A stretch of DNA of 64,000 nt from Candidatus Binataceae bacterium (GCA_035650475.1 DASRHP010000001.1:124001-188000); one strand, 5' to 3'; numbered from the stretch's first letter, positions 30,871-39,837 are shown. Numbers and translations are program-made. The notes: generated from the sequence alone by a model not told the origin.

Positions 30871-31836
30871 TCAGCGCCGGGCACGGGCGCCGGCGCCACC
30901 CGCGCCCGGCGCTGAGGCGGGCGCGACCAGCTGGCGCGCGAGCGCGCGCACCAGTTCGCCCGCCTCGGCGCCAGCGCACTCGGCCAGCCGGATCACTGGC
31001 GCGCCGGTACGCCGCGCCACCAGCGCGATCGCGCGGCGTTCCGCGGCCGCGCGCGCGAGCTCGGCGCGCGCCAGCGCGCAGAGCTCGTCCAGATGTGGCG
31101 CCGCGGCGCGCAGCGCCGGCCGCCGCACCAGTCGCGCCGCCGCCGGAGCATCGAAGCGCGGCGCGCGCGTGCGGTTGAAGACGACCGCGCCTAGCGTCAG
31201 CCCCATCTCGCGCAGCGCGTGATAGGTTTCCAAGGTCTCGCGTACGGCGAACGGCTCGGGCGCGGTTACCAGCACCACGGCGCAGCGGCGCGGGTCGCGC
31301 AGCAAGCTCGCCACATTATGCGCTTCGCGTCCGACGACGCCCCCGCCGAAAGTCTGATGCGCCGCAAGCGGCATCCGGAACAGGCTCAGCGCCTGGCCGC
31401 TGGCCGGCGCGTCGAGCACGATCAGGTCCCACGGCGGCGAGGGTGGCCGGCGCTCCAGCTCGTGGAAGATTTTCCCGATGATAATCAGCTCGCGCAGCCC
31501 CGGCGCGGCATCGATGAAGTAGCGATAGGCGCGGCTGCGAACGATCGCCCTCAGCAGCGCGCGGTTCGGCACCACCGTGCCGAGGTACTCCTCGAGCTGG
31601 CGCGCGCCGTCCAGAACCAACGCGTACAGCCGGGGCGCGACTTCGACTGGAACGAGGCTGGGCTTGGCGCGCCCCAGCGCGGCCGTCAGCGGCCCCATCC
31701 GGTCGTACTCCATCGCCAACACCCGCGCGTCCTGCCTTGCGCGCGCCAGTGCCAGCGCCGCGCTGACCGCAGTGCGCCCGACGCCGCCCTTGCCGACGAC
31801 GATTAGCGCCCGGCGATTGAAGAGCTCATCGAGCAT
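30871..31836 (-). CDS. ArsA/Get3-like ATPase
   Basis: SIMIBI-class ATPase of 321 residues related to ArsA and Get3. It carries a deviant Walker A, VVGKGGVGRTAVSA, at the N-terminus and a switch II-like LIVLDAPASGQAL near residue 140. The switch I Asp-Pro-Ala of canonical ArsA is replaced by YDRMGPL. The arsenite-binding Cys triad of ArsA is not seen, so arsenite export is unlikely. The C-terminus is Ala/Arg-rich. Bacterial members often sit in catabolic or morphogenesis clusters with undefined tasks. Here it is 117 nt upstream of the mutase, so a chaperone role for that enzyme is a guess. Confidence 0.8.
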   Translation of the reverse strand: MLDELFNRRALIVVGKGGVGRTAVSAALALARARQDARVLAMEYDRMGPLTAALGRAKPSLVPVEVAPRLYALVLDGARQLEEYLGTVVPNRALLRAIVRSRAYRYFIDAAPGLRELIIIGKIFHELERRPPSPPWDLIVLDAPASGQALSLFRMPLAAHQTFGGGVVGREAHNVASLLRDPRRCAVVLVTAPEPFAVRETLETYHALREMGLTLGAVVFNRTRAPRFDAPAAARLVRRPALRAAAPHLDELCALARAELARAAAERRAIALVARRTGAPVIRLAECAGAEAGELVRALARQLVAPASAPGAGGAGARARR

Positions 31837-31855
31837 CCGAGCTTATCGCGATTGT

Positions 31856-31909
31856 GCGACCTGACCCTCGGCTCCTTCCCTGAAGCGAAGGGGAGCACGG
31901 TCTTGCCGG
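31856..31909 (+). repeat. Dispersed intergenic hairpin repeat, copy 2
   Basis: GCGACCTG...CTTCCCTGAAG...AAGGGGA...CGGTCTTGC. It aligns over about 50 nt with copy 3 at 63011-63063 (same first 8, middle 13 and last 9 bases) and less well with copy 1 at 13065. It lies between the PaaA-like and ArsA-like genes in the intergenic gap. It could pair into an imperfect hairpin (CTTCCC with GGGGA). Confidence 0.55.
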
Positions 31910-31997
31910 AGCTCGTGGAAACGTGCCGCACGTTTGCCAGTTTCGCAACGCACTTCCGCGCGAGGGAATGGAGCTGATGGAGCTTTGCGGCGCGCCC

Positions 31998-32840
31998 TTA
32001 GAAGAAGCGGCGGCCGTGGCGCTCGTCGGGAAGGTCGAGGCCGAGCGCAAGTAGCTTGCGATCGACGTACTCCTTGTAGGCGGCGCGAATCTCGGCGTTG
32101 CCCACGCCCTTGAGCCCCCACTGAATGAACTTTGGCGTGTTGGGCGAGTCCGAGCGGCCGAACATGTCGAGCGCCGCCGAGTACCACTTGGGCAGCAGCG
32201 CCTGAACTAGGGCGCGCCCGCGCCGCTCGGCGCACATCGCGGCGAGAAAGTGGTAACCCATCTCGGAATGGCCGAACTCGTCGCGCTCGACCGTGCGGGA
32301 AATCTTGCGCAGCGGGACATAGCTCGACTCGCGCCAGTCGCGAGCATGGAAGGCGCCGTTGAGATCGATGAGGAAATGGAAGAGCGCATCGTCGGCCCAG
32401 GTTTCCTTGGGCAGATGGAAAGCGTAGTGCGCGTAGGGTACGTCGCGCAACGCGAAGTCGGGATCGAGGCCGACGGCGATGCGATGGAACATGATCGCGT
32501 GCTTGAGTTCCTCAGCGAGGTACTCCGACTTGATAAGTCGCGCCTCGGCGTCGGGCGCCAGGGTCTCGGCCGCTTCCAGGCACGTGCCCATCAGACCCAG
32601 GAAGCTCTTGTTGCCCGCGCGCTCGCCTTCGTGGCGCAGCATCTTCATCAGCAGCACTTTGTATTCGGCGGGCAACTCGTCGCCTTCGTCGAAGCTGTAC
32701 CCAGGGCGGCTGACTTTGCAGGAAAGCTCGGGCAGCGGGTCGCGCTTGGCATAGATCGCAGTCCAAAACGGCCACCGTCCCGCGCCGCGGCGGCCGACGC
32801 CGTCGTCGTGTTCAGCTTCGGTCAGGTCGCTTGCGGCCAT
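31998..32840 (-). CDS. PaaA/PaaC-like diiron ferritin-fold protein
   Basis: Ferritin-like protein of 280 residues resembling the A/C subunits of 1,2-phenylacetyl-CoA epoxidase. Two iron-binding repeats are visible: EYLAEELKHAIMF and ERDEFGHSEMGYHF (ExxH pairs with outer Glu residues). Both iron half-sites look intact. No paaB, paaC, paaD or paaE gene is nearby, so it may act alone or with an unlinked reductase. AAGGA lies seven bases before the ATG. Neighbours are the aryl-acid ligase and a zinc-ribbon protein upstream and the ArsA-like ATPase downstream. Oxygenation of an aromatic or acyl-CoA substrate is inference. Confidence 0.8.
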   Translation of the reverse strand: MAASDLTEAEHDDGVGRRGAGRWPFWTAIYAKRDPLPELSCKVSRPGYSFDEGDELPAEYKVLLMKMLRHEGERAGNKSFLGLMGTCLEAAETLAPDAEARLIKSEYLAEELKHAIMFHRIAVGLDPDFALRDVPYAHYAFHLPKETWADDALFHFLIDLNGAFHARDWRESSYVPLRKISRTVERDEFGHSEMGYHFLAAMCAERRGRALVQALLPKWYSAALDMFGRSDSPNTPKFIQWGLKGVGNAEIRAAYKEYVDRKLLALGLDLPDERHGRRFF

Positions 32841-32951
32841 ATCGGTGTCCTTCTGTTGCGCAGCGGATGCTGCCTCGAATCTAGCGCTCGGCCGCGAGCC
32901 AATGCAAAGCGGGCTGTTTCTCCCCCTGGTGGGCGGTCATGCGAACGCCGG

Positions 32952-33239
32952 CTAAGCGAGCCGCCTTTGCGCGGCGGCCGTCCGGTCAGGATCGAGCAGG
33001 CGGGCGCGCTCGGCCTGATGCCCGCAGGCGCATCCGGCGAGCCCCGTCGCGTAAAGGTCGAATTCACCGTCAACAAGCTCGCGCGCCATCCCGGGCAGCA
33101 ACCGGTCGCCGACGGATCCGAGCGGCGCTCCGCAGCGTGCGCATCGCAGCCGATAGTACGTGCCGTAGGTCGCGGCGCCCTCGACCGCGATACCGAACGG
33201 CGCGTAGGCCTCGCGAATCTCATCGATTATCGTGCTCAT
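32952..33239 (-). CDS. Small zinc-ribbon protein coupled to the aryl-acid ligase
   Basis: 95-residue protein with CxxC in RCARCGAPL and a second Cys pair as CACG in GLAGCACGHQA. It thus holds a single four-Cys metal site, possibly a zinc ribbon or rubredoxin-like site. It begins inside the stop codon of the ligase (4-nt ATGA overlap), so it is translated with it. It also lies 111 nt upstream of the PaaA-like gene. I recognise no family. It might be an electron or partner protein for the neighbouring diiron protein, or a scaffold; neither is shown. Confidence 0.65.
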   Translation of the reverse strand: MSTIIDEIREAYAPFGIAVEGAATYGTYYRLRCARCGAPLGSVGDRLLPGMARELVDGEFDLYATGLAGCACGHQAERARLLDPDRTAAAQRRLA

Positions 33240-34906
33240 CGAACCGTCTCACCCCTTGCGGCGGCCTCGCGCGCGAGCCGCGCGGCAATATCGGCGCGCA
33301 AGTCCTTCTTCGATACTTTGCCGACGGCGGTGGTCGGAAAACGCTCGACGATCTCCAGCCGCTCGGGAAACTTGAAACGTGCCACCTGCCGCCCGTCGAG
33401 ATGGCGCACCAGATCCTCGAAGGTCAGCCGCGCGCCCGGCCGCAGGACGACGTAGGCGCAGGCGCGTTCGCCGAGCACCGCGTCGGGCATCGCGACCACC
33501 GCGGCGTTGAGCACGGCCGGATGCGAAAGCACCAAATCCTCGACCTCCTCGGCGCCGATCTTTTCGCCGCCGCGATTGATCACGTCCTTGCGTCGGCCCT
33601 CGACGATCAGGTTGCCGCTCGGATGCATCCGGACGAGATCGCCGGTGCGGTAATAGCCCTCCGCGGTGAAGGCCGTGCGATTGTGCTCCGCGGCCCGGTA
33701 GTAGCCGCGGATCGTGTAGGGGCCGCGGCAGAGAAGTTCGCCGACTTCGCCCGGGGCGACGTCGTGATCTTGGTCGTCCACGATGCGCAGTTCGTCGTGC
33801 GGCGAGACCGGCCGTCCCTGGGTGTTGACGACGACCTCCTCCGGATCGCCGCGCCGGGTCGAGCAGCACAGCCCCTCGGCCATTCCGTACACCTGGGTCA
33901 CGACCGGGCCGATTAGATTCAGGATGCGCCGCGCGGGCTCGGGATTGAGCCGCTGGCCGCCGACCGCGAGCGAGCGCAGCGAGGAGAAATCGGTGTGTTT
34001 GAAGCGCGGATGGTTGAGCCAGCTCACCGCCATTGCGGGCACCGCGCAAATCCACGTCACGCGCTCGCGTTCGATCAGCGGAAAGATCACCTCCGGCTCC
34101 GGCGATGGCGCCAGCACGACGCGCCCGCCGAAAAGCATCCCCGATTGCACCGCGCCAGCGAGCGGAAAATTGTGCATCATCGGGATCGCGACCAGCGCCA
34201 CGCCGTCGCGTTCGAAGCCCGAGCTCGCGGCGAGCAGCAGCGAGTTGTAGAGATAGTCGTCGTGCGTGCGCGGGATCACCTTGGGCAGGCCGGTGCTCCC
34301 GCCTGAGAGCTGGAAGACCGCGACTTCGTCGGCGCTCGGCATGAGCCGCTTTAGGGCGGAGAGCGGTTCGCGGTCCTCGATCGGATCGGCGAGCAAATCC
34401 GCGAGCAGCGTCATCCCGGCCCCCGCGCGCGCGCCCATAACGATTATCTCGCGCATCGCGGGCAGTGCGCCGCGCAGCTCGGTAGCCATCGCGACGTAAT
34501 CGAAGCGCCGATACTCATCCGGGACAAGCCAGGCGTAGGCGTCGGTGAAGCGCGCAAGATGGCCGATCTCGGTGTGGCGATGGGCCGGCAAGGTCGCAAT
34601 CGGGATCGCGCCGGTCTTTAGACAGGCGAAATAGGCGATCACGCACTCCAAGCTGTTCGGCAGCTGGAAAACGACGCGCCGGCCGCCCGAGACGCCGCGG
34701 CGCGCCAGATGGAGCGCGAGCCGGTTCACCAGCACTCCCAGTTCGCGGTAGGTCACTCGGCGCTCGCCGTCAACGACCGCGATCCGCTCGAGATTGCTCG
34801 CCACCGAACGATCGAAGCGGTTACCGATCGGTTCGCCGCACCAACAACCAAGTTGCTGGTAAAGCCGCGCGGCGTTCTCCGGCCACTTCACCTGCCCGTC
34901 AAGCAT
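33236..34906 (-). CDS. Aryl-acid adenylating enzyme (EntE/DhbE type)
   Basis: ANL-superfamily enzyme of 556 residues that activates a hydroxybenzoate-like acid as AMP ester, possibly passing it to CoA or a carrier. Motifs: [19 protein letters not shown] (P-loop), MMHNFPL (the His-Asn that contacts the ring carboxylate/2-OH in DhbE), [31 protein letters not shown] and [13 protein letters not shown] (catalytic Lys). The usual Ser after HNxPLS is Gly (HNFPLAG), so the 3-hydroxy group may not be read. No siderophore synthesis genes are in the window, which favours a catabolic use. It heads a run with the zinc-ribbon and PaaA-like genes. Confidence 0.88.
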   Translation of the reverse strand: MLDGQVKWPENAARLYQQLGCWCGEPIGNRFDRSVASNLERIAVVDGERRVTYRELGVLVNRLALHLARRGVSGGRRVVFQLPNSLECVIAYFACLKTGAIPIATLPAHRHTEIGHLARFTDAYAWLVPDEYRRFDYVAMATELRGALPAMREIIVMGARAGAGMTLLADLLADPIEDREPLSALKRLMPSADEVAVFQLSGGSTGLPKVIPRTHDDYLYNSLLLAASSGFERDGVALVAIPMMHNFPLAGAVQSGMLFGGRVVLAPSPEPEVIFPLIERERVTWICAVPAMAVSWLNHPRFKHTDFSSLRSLAVGGQRLNPEPARRILNLIGPVVTQVYGMAEGLCCSTRRGDPEEVVVNTQGRPVSPHDELRIVDDQDHDVAPGEVGELLCRGPYTIRGYYRAAEHNRTAFTAEGYYRTGDLVRMHPSGNLIVEGRRKDVINRGGEKIGAEEVEDLVLSHPAVLNAAVVAMPDAVLGERACAYVVLRPGARLTFEDLVRHLDGRQVARFKFPERLEIVERFPTTAVGKVSKKDLRADIAARLAREAAARGETVR

Positions 34907-34963
34907 CAGCGCCTCTGCCGAAGACGCGCGTCGCAGCGGGCGCGCGCTGGCCGTTGTCCGATG

Positions 34964-34978
34964 TAAAGTACAACTTTA
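34964..34978 (-). promoter_or_regulatory. Perfect TAAAGT-N3-ACTTTA palindrome upstream of the aryl-acid ligase
   Basis: On the minus strand this reads TAAAGTTGTACTTTA, two perfect 6-bp arms around TGT, ending 57 nt before the ligase start at 34906. A near copy is at 10385-10399 before an amidohydrolase. Candidate operator for a TetR- or MarR-like regulator, though TAAAGT alone also resembles a -10 box. No such regulator is encoded next to it. Confidence 0.4.
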
Positions 34979-34999
34979 GCTATCTCGCGCAAGCCGGCC

Positions 35000-36124
35000 T
35001 CAGGCGAGTTCCCGGAGCCGCGGATAGACGTCGCGCGCGAAACGGTTGATGCCGCCGACGGTTTCGCGATGGTCGAGGAAACCGGCCTGCCCCATCAGCA
35101 GCAGATGGCCGTAGCCGCCGACGTATTCGTAGTGCGTCTTGATCTGCTTGAAGACCGAATCGGGATTGCCGGCGAATACTACGCCCTGCGCCATCAACCG
35201 CTCCAGCGTCAGATGGCTGAAGTCATAGGGCGAGCCCGTCTTGCGCATTGCTTGCACCATCGCCTCGACGGGTGCGTACCCGGGCGGCATCACGAACTGC
35301 GGGGCGACCCGGTTGGCCTCGATATACCACATCAGCTTGCGCGCGCCGGCAAATCCGTCCTCGTCGGTGTCGCCGACGTACACCAGCGCGGCGTAGGCGA
35401 GACGGTCGGTCGGCGTCTCGCGCCCGAGCCGCGAGGCGGCGGCGCGATAGGTGTCGAAGATTTTCTTTGCGACTTCGAAGCCAGTGAGGAAGGTCGCAAC
35501 GACGTAGCCGCGCTCGGCGACCGCCGGCACGCTGCCCGTGCTGAGCGCCGTGATCCAGACCGGCGGATGCGGTTCCTGGTAGGGGCGCGGCCAGATGTTG
35601 ACCTGGCGATGCTGAAAGAACCGACCTTCCCAGTTAAACGGGCCGTCGTGGGTCGTCCATGCTTTGAGGATTAGGTCGTGCGCCTCCCAGAAGCGCTCGC
35701 TCATCCGCACCGGGCTCGAGTTGGCCGCCGAAATTTCATACGGCACGCCGCGCACAAAGCCGACCTCGACTCGCCCGCGCGCGAGGTTGTCCACCAACGC
35801 CATCTCCTCGGCGACGCGCACGGGTTGGCGGCGGTTGGCGATTGGATTGCCGAGAATCAGCAGGCGGGCGCGCTTGGTCTGGCGGGCGAGCACGCCGAGC
35901 ATGATCGGCGCCGCAGGGTCGAGACAGGTCGCCGTCTGATGATGCTCGTTGAGCATGATCTCGAGGCCCATCTCTTCAGCGTACAACCACTCGTCGAGAT
36001 AGCGATGGTAGAGCTCGGCGCCGATACGCGGATCGAAGATCCGGTTGGGCAGCTTGACGCGGATCGAATCATACTCGTCGGGCAGATAGGGGTACGCAGT
36101 CTCGGTGAAGAACCAGGTCCTCAT
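35000..36124 (-). CDS. LLM class flavin-dependent oxidoreductase
   Basis: Luciferase-like monooxygenase family protein of 374 residues, using FMNH2 or F420H2. The family start is visible as TWFFTETAYPYLPDEY, and the barrel core as EEMGLEIMLNEHHQTA. LVDNLARGRVEVGFVRGVPYEIS and WPRPYQEPHPPVWITALSTGS match the usual repeats. Cofactor and substrate cannot be assigned by eye. It overlaps the upstream alpha/beta hydrolase by 4 nt (ATGA), and the ligase lies 93 nt downstream on the same strand. A joint pathway of hydrolase, monooxygenase and ligase is plausible. Confidence 0.9.
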   Translation of the reverse strand: MRTWFFTETAYPYLPDEYDSIRVKLPNRIFDPRIGAELYHRYLDEWLYAEEMGLEIMLNEHHQTATCLDPAAPIMLGVLARQTKRARLLILGNPIANRRQPVRVAEEMALVDNLARGRVEVGFVRGVPYEISAANSSPVRMSERFWEAHDLILKAWTTHDGPFNWEGRFFQHRQVNIWPRPYQEPHPPVWITALSTGSVPAVAERGYVVATFLTGFEVAKKIFDTYRAAASRLGRETPTDRLAYAALVYVGDTDEDGFAGARKLMWYIEANRVAPQFVMPPGYAPVEAMVQAMRKTGSPYDFSHLTLERLMAQGVVFAGNPDSVFKQIKTHYEYVGGYGHLLLMGQAGFLDHRETVGGINRFARDVYPRLRELA

Positions 36125-36927
36125 GGCTCACTCCGCCCGGCGCCAGCCGCGAAGGCCAGGAGGCGCTCGGCCAGCGCGCGCGGCTGCTCGACCTGGGGCA
36201 CATGCCCTGCCGCGGCGATTTCTTCCATCCGCGCACCCGGAATCGCCGCACAATAGCCTTCCAGGTATGGCCGGCTGACGAGCCCGTCGCTCGCACCCCG
36301 AATGAGCAGCGTCGGCAGGCGCAGCCGGCCAAGCCGATAGCGCAGCTTGGGATTGTGCATGTACGGCTCCCACGCGTAGAGCGCGAGCGATTCGCGGTTG
36401 CGCGCGACGATCCGGAGCTGCTCGTCGGACATCGTGGAGTAATCCGGCGCGTGGCGCCTGGGATCGTAATAGAGCAGCCGCGTCACCTCGTCGGGCGGCA
36501 GCGCGAAGACGTCGGGGATGTCGCGCGTTTCGCGGTCGCCGACCTTGATTCCGACCGGGCCGACCAGGACGAGGCGGGCCAGGCGATGAGCGCAGCGCAC
36601 GGCGACTTCCGCCGCGATCCATCCGCCCAGCGAGAATCCCACCAGCGTGACGTCGCGCAGATCGTACTGCTCGAGCAGATCGAGATAGACGTAGGCCAGG
36701 TCGTCAACGCTGTCGAAAAGATCGGGCAGCGGCGAGTTGCCAAAACCCGGATGGGACGGAGCGATCACCTCGAAGTGGCGCGCGAGCAAATCGAGAAATT
36801 CGCCATTGGGATCAAGCCCGCTGGCGCCATGCAGGAGCAGAAGCAGCGGCCCGCGCCCGCGACGGACCATCTCCAGTTCCACATCGCGGACTCTGAGCCT
36901 TCCCTCGACGATCCCGAGCTCCGCCAT
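36121..36927 (-). CDS. Alpha/beta hydrolase
   Basis: Serine hydrolase of 268 residues from the ATG at 36927, supported by GGAGG seven bases upstream; a start at 36990 is weaker. Catalytic triad: Ser in GFSLGGWIA, Asp in RGASDGLVS, His in AAGHVPQVEQP. The oxyanion loop is LLLLHGASG. The cap region is short and helical. Its stop overlaps the ATG of the luciferase-like gene, so the two are co-translated. It is the first gene of the minus-strand catabolic-looking block, perhaps cleaving a C-C or ester bond of an aromatic product, as meta-cleavage hydrolases do; this is not proven. Confidence 0.88.
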   Translation of the reverse strand: MAELGIVEGRLRVRDVELEMVRRGRGPLLLLLHGASGLDPNGEFLDLLARHFEVIAPSHPGFGNSPLPDLFDSVDDLAYVYLDLLEQYDLRDVTLVGFSLGGWIAAEVAVRCAHRLARLVLVGPVGIKVGDRETRDIPDVFALPPDEVTRLLYYDPRRHAPDYSTMSDEQLRIVARNRESLALYAWEPYMHNPKLRYRLGRLRLPTLLIRGASDGLVSRPYLEGYCAAIPGARMEEIAAAGHVPQVEQPRALAERLLAFAAGAGRSEP

Positions 36928-37047
36928 CGCCAGCCTCCGGGTTGCCCCGACTTTAGCGCCGAGGCGGCCCGGAGTGGTAACGCGAAACACCGTGGCACGG
37001 GCCCGCGGGCCGCGATCAGCAATCTGAAGATGCCGCCCGCGTCCGCG

Positions 37048-38025
37048 CTACCAGCGAATCAGGTTGGCGCCCCAGGTCAGGCCGCCGCCGCAGGCATTGA
37101 GCAGCACGAGATCGTTGTCGTGGATGCGCCCGGCCTCGAGCGCCTCATCGAGCGCGATCGGCACCGAAGCGGCCGAGGTGTTGCCGTAGCGGTCGATATT
37201 GGTGAATACGCGCTCGGGGCCGAAGCCGAGCCGCTCGGCCACCGCGTTGAGGATGCGGATATTAGCCTGGTGCGGAATGAGCAGCTTGACGTTTTCCAGG
37301 CGCTCGCCCGCGCGCTCGACCACCCGGCGGGTGACCTCTTCGATCGAACGTACCGCGATCTTGAACAGCTCCGGACCTTTCATCTTGATCGCGTCGTCGC
37401 CAGCCCGCCGCGCGTCGGAGTCCAAGGTGGCGCGCACACCGGTCGCGCGGACCGAGAGGAGGTCAGCGAACTGGCCCGCCGAATGGAGCAGGCTCGCGAG
37501 CACGCCGCGCGGCCCCGGCTCGGAGACCATCAACACCGCGCCCGCGCCGTCGCCGAACAGCACGGCGGTCGCGCGGTCGCTCCAATCGACCATCGTCGAA
37601 AGCGCGTCGGTGCCGACCAGCAGCAGGCGCGAGTAGTCGCCGGCGCGCATCGCGTTGTCAGCCACGCTGAGCGCGTAGATAAACCCGGAGCAGGCGGCGG
37701 CGACGTCGAAGGCCGGAATCGAGTCGGCGCCCAGCCGCTCCTGAAGCTGGCAGGCGAACGACGGAAAGCCGTACTCGGAAGAGACAGTGCCGACGATGAT
37801 CGCGTCGAGCTCGCCCGCGCGGATGCCCGCGCGCTCGAGCGCGACGCGGCTGGCCTGGGCCGCGATATCAACCAGTGACTCGCCGCCGCGCAGCACGTGG
37901 CGCTGCACGATTCCGGTGCGCGTACGGACCCACTGGTCGGAAGTATCCATGTGCCGGGCGAGGTCGTGGTTGGTGACCGCGGTGCGCGGCAGTGCGCGCC
38001 CGGTGGCAACGATTCGCGATCCCAT
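37048..38025 (-). CDS. fabH: Beta-ketoacyl-ACP synthase III
   Basis: Condenses acetyl-CoA with malonyl-ACP to start fatty acid synthesis. The 325-residue protein has the Cys-His-Asn triad: AACSGFIYALS (Cys near residue 113), PHQANIRI (His) and YGNTSAASVP (Asn). The ACP-binding WVRTRTGI segment near the N-terminus is normal. It follows fabF by 4 nt on the minus strand. No fabD, fabG or acpP is present beside them, so this is a two-gene condensing-enzyme pair and not the full cluster. Substrate preference (acetyl versus branched or other primers) cannot be read. Confidence 0.93.
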   Translation of the reverse strand: MGSRIVATGRALPRTAVTNHDLARHMDTSDQWVRTRTGIVQRHVLRGGESLVDIAAQASRVALERAGIRAGELDAIIVGTVSSEYGFPSFACQLQERLGADSIPAFDVAAACSGFIYALSVADNAMRAGDYSRLLLVGTDALSTMVDWSDRATAVLFGDGAGAVLMVSEPGPRGVLASLLHSAGQFADLLSVRATGVRATLDSDARRAGDDAIKMKGPELFKIAVRSIEEVTRRVVERAGERLENVKLLIPHQANIRILNAVAERLGFGPERVFTNIDRYGNTSAASVPIALDEALEAGRIHDNDLVLLNACGGGLTWGANLIRW

Positions 38026-38029
38026 CAGG

Positions 38030-39295
38030 CTAGTTCCCGTGCAGCTCTTGGGCGGGCTTGAAGGCCAGGGTGGTGTTGGTACCGCCGAAGCCGAACGAGT
38101 TGTTCAGCGCCAGCCTGATCTTCGCCGGCCGCGGGCGGTTGGGCACGTAATCGAGGTCGCACTCAGGGTCGGGATGTTCGTGGTTGATCGTCGGCGGCAG
38201 CATCCCGCGCGCGATCGCGAGCACCGTGTAAACCGACTCAATCGCGCCGGCCGCTCCCAGGGTATGCCCGGTCATCGACTTGGTCGAGCTGACCGCGATC
38301 TTTGCCGCGCGCTCGCCGAAGACGTGCTTGATGGCCTGGGTCTCGGCGACGTCGCCCTGCGGAGTCGAGGTGCCGTGGGCGTTGATGTAATCTACTTCGT
38401 TGGGGTCGAGTTTGCCGTCCTCGAGGCAAAGCTGCATGCAGCGTCCTGCGCCCTGCCCTTCCGGCGATGGCGAGGTCATGTGATAGGCGTCGCCGTTGGC
38501 GGCGTAGGCGACGATCTCGGCCAGAATCGCGGCGCCGCGCTTGAGCGCCAGCTCGCGCTCTTCCAGGATCAGCGCCGCCGCACCGTCGGACATCACGAAG
38601 CCGTCGCGTTCGGCGTCGAACGGGCGGCTGGCGGCCTCGGGCGCGTCGTTGCGTGTGGACAGCGCGCGCATCGCGATGAAGCCGCCGATGCCGAGCGAGG
38701 TCAGCGCCGCCTCGGCGCCTCCGGTGATCGCGGCATCGAGGTAGCCATCGCGGATCAACCTGAAGGCCTCGCCGACCGCATGGCTGCCCGAGGCGCAGGC
38801 GCTGGTGGTAGCGAGATTGATGCCGCGCGCGCCGTAGCGGATCGCGATCTGGCCGGGGGCGAGGTTGGCGATCAGCTTCGGGATGAAAAACGGCGTGATC
38901 CGTTTGAGCCGCGTGTCGAGGAAGGAGAGGTGGTTCTCTTCGATGGTGAGCAGGCCGCCGATCCCGACCCCGACCAGCACGCCGACGCGCTCTGCGATGC
39001 TCTCGTCGATCTTGAGCCCCGACTGCCGCATCGCCTGTTCGGCCGCGGAGACCGCGTACTGGATGAAGAGGTCCATCTTCTTGACGTCCTTCTTCTCGAT
39101 CCAGTCGGCGGGGTTGAAGTCGTGGATCTCGCCGGCGATGCGCACGGGAAAGTCCGAGACGTCGAACCGGGTGATCCGGCCGATGCCCGAGCGCCCCGCC
39201 ATCAACGCCTCCCAGTTCTTCTCGACCCCGGTCCCCAGCGGCGTGACCAGGCCCAAGCCGGTTACCACCACGCGGCGATCACCGTTGCGTCTCAT
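38030..39295 (-). CDS. fabF: Beta-ketoacyl-ACP synthase II
   Basis: Elongating condensing enzyme of fatty acid synthesis, 421 residues. It begins [13 protein letters not shown]. The active-site Cys is in [12 protein letters not shown], and the two His are in [11 protein letters not shown] and [12 protein letters not shown], completing the Cys-His-His triad. It ends [13 protein letters not shown]. It precedes fabH by 4 nt on the same strand, an unusual order since fabH more often comes first. It diverges from the helical unknown at 39442 across a gap of about 146 nt that holds no gene and no recognisable motif. Confidence 0.95.
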   Translation of the reverse strand: MRRNGDRRVVVTGLGLVTPLGTGVEKNWEALMAGRSGIGRITRFDVSDFPVRIAGEIHDFNPADWIEKKDVKKMDLFIQYAVSAAEQAMRQSGLKIDESIAERVGVLVGVGIGGLLTIEENHLSFLDTRLKRITPFFIPKLIANLAPGQIAIRYGARGINLATTSACASGSHAVGEAFRLIRDGYLDAAITGGAEAALTSLGIGGFIAMRALSTRNDAPEAASRPFDAERDGFVMSDGAAALILEERELALKRGAAILAEIVAYAANGDAYHMTSPSPEGQGAGRCMQLCLEDGKLDPNEVDYINAHGTSTPQGDVAETQAIKHVFGERAAKIAVSSTKSMTGHTLGAAGAIESVYTVLAIARGMLPPTINHEHPDPECDLDYVPNRPRPAKIRLALNNSFGFGGTNTTLAFKPAQELHGN

Positions 39296-39441
39296 CGAAA
39301 CCCGCTAACCCTCCGTTGGTGCGTTGCGTCCCCGATCTTCTATCAAAAGCGCTCCAAGTTCTACATCACCCTCGGCAAAGATAATTCACCGCGCTCGTCG
39401 ACAGTGCGGCTCGGTGGTCGCGGCCGCCGTCCTTGCAACGG

Positions 39442-39837
39442 GTGACGGATGCGTTAGAAGATGGGAACGTGCCTGTCGAAGACGCCGCGCTCGACCAGTT
39501 CCTCAAGCTTGCCGACAACCTGGGCGAGTTGGAGATAACCGTCGGCGAGCGGGCGCGGCCGGTCGTCGCCGAAGTGCGCGAACGGTTACGGGCAGCGGCC
39601 GCGTGCCGCGCGCGCGGCGATCTGGCAGGCTCGCTTGCCGCGCTGCGGGCAGCAATGGAACGGCTGGCCGCGATGGGCAGTGAGCTGGATCCCGAAGAGG
39701 GAGCGCTGATGCGGATGGTGGCGCAGAGGTTCGTCGCCTCGCTCGGGCAGGGCGACAAGGGCAGCGTCAAGGCGGCGGTCAACCTGATGCGCCATAAAGC
39801 GGGCGATCCAGAGGACGAAGACAACTCGCAGTGGTGA
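39442..39837 (+). CDS. Small helical protein of unknown function
   Basis: Cytoplasmic protein of about 131 residues read from a GTG at 39442 (a TTG at 39433 is also in frame). No signal peptide, Cys or membrane segment. Almost wholly charged helices: EDAALDQFLKLADNLGELE, RERLRAAAACRARGDLAGSLAALRAAMERLAAM, then an acidic tail ending EDEDNSQW. It has no family I recognise. The long Ala/Arg/Glu runs are suited to coiled-coil or TPR-like packing. It is divergent from fabF and about 190 nt upstream of tkt, so it could be transcribed with either. Confidence 0.6.
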   Translation: MTDALEDGNVPVEDAALDQFLKLADNLGELEITVGERARPVVAEVRERLRAAAACRARGDLAGSLAALRAAMERLAAMGSELDPEEGALMRMVAQRFVASLGQGDKGSVKAAVNLMRHKAGDPEDEDNSQW

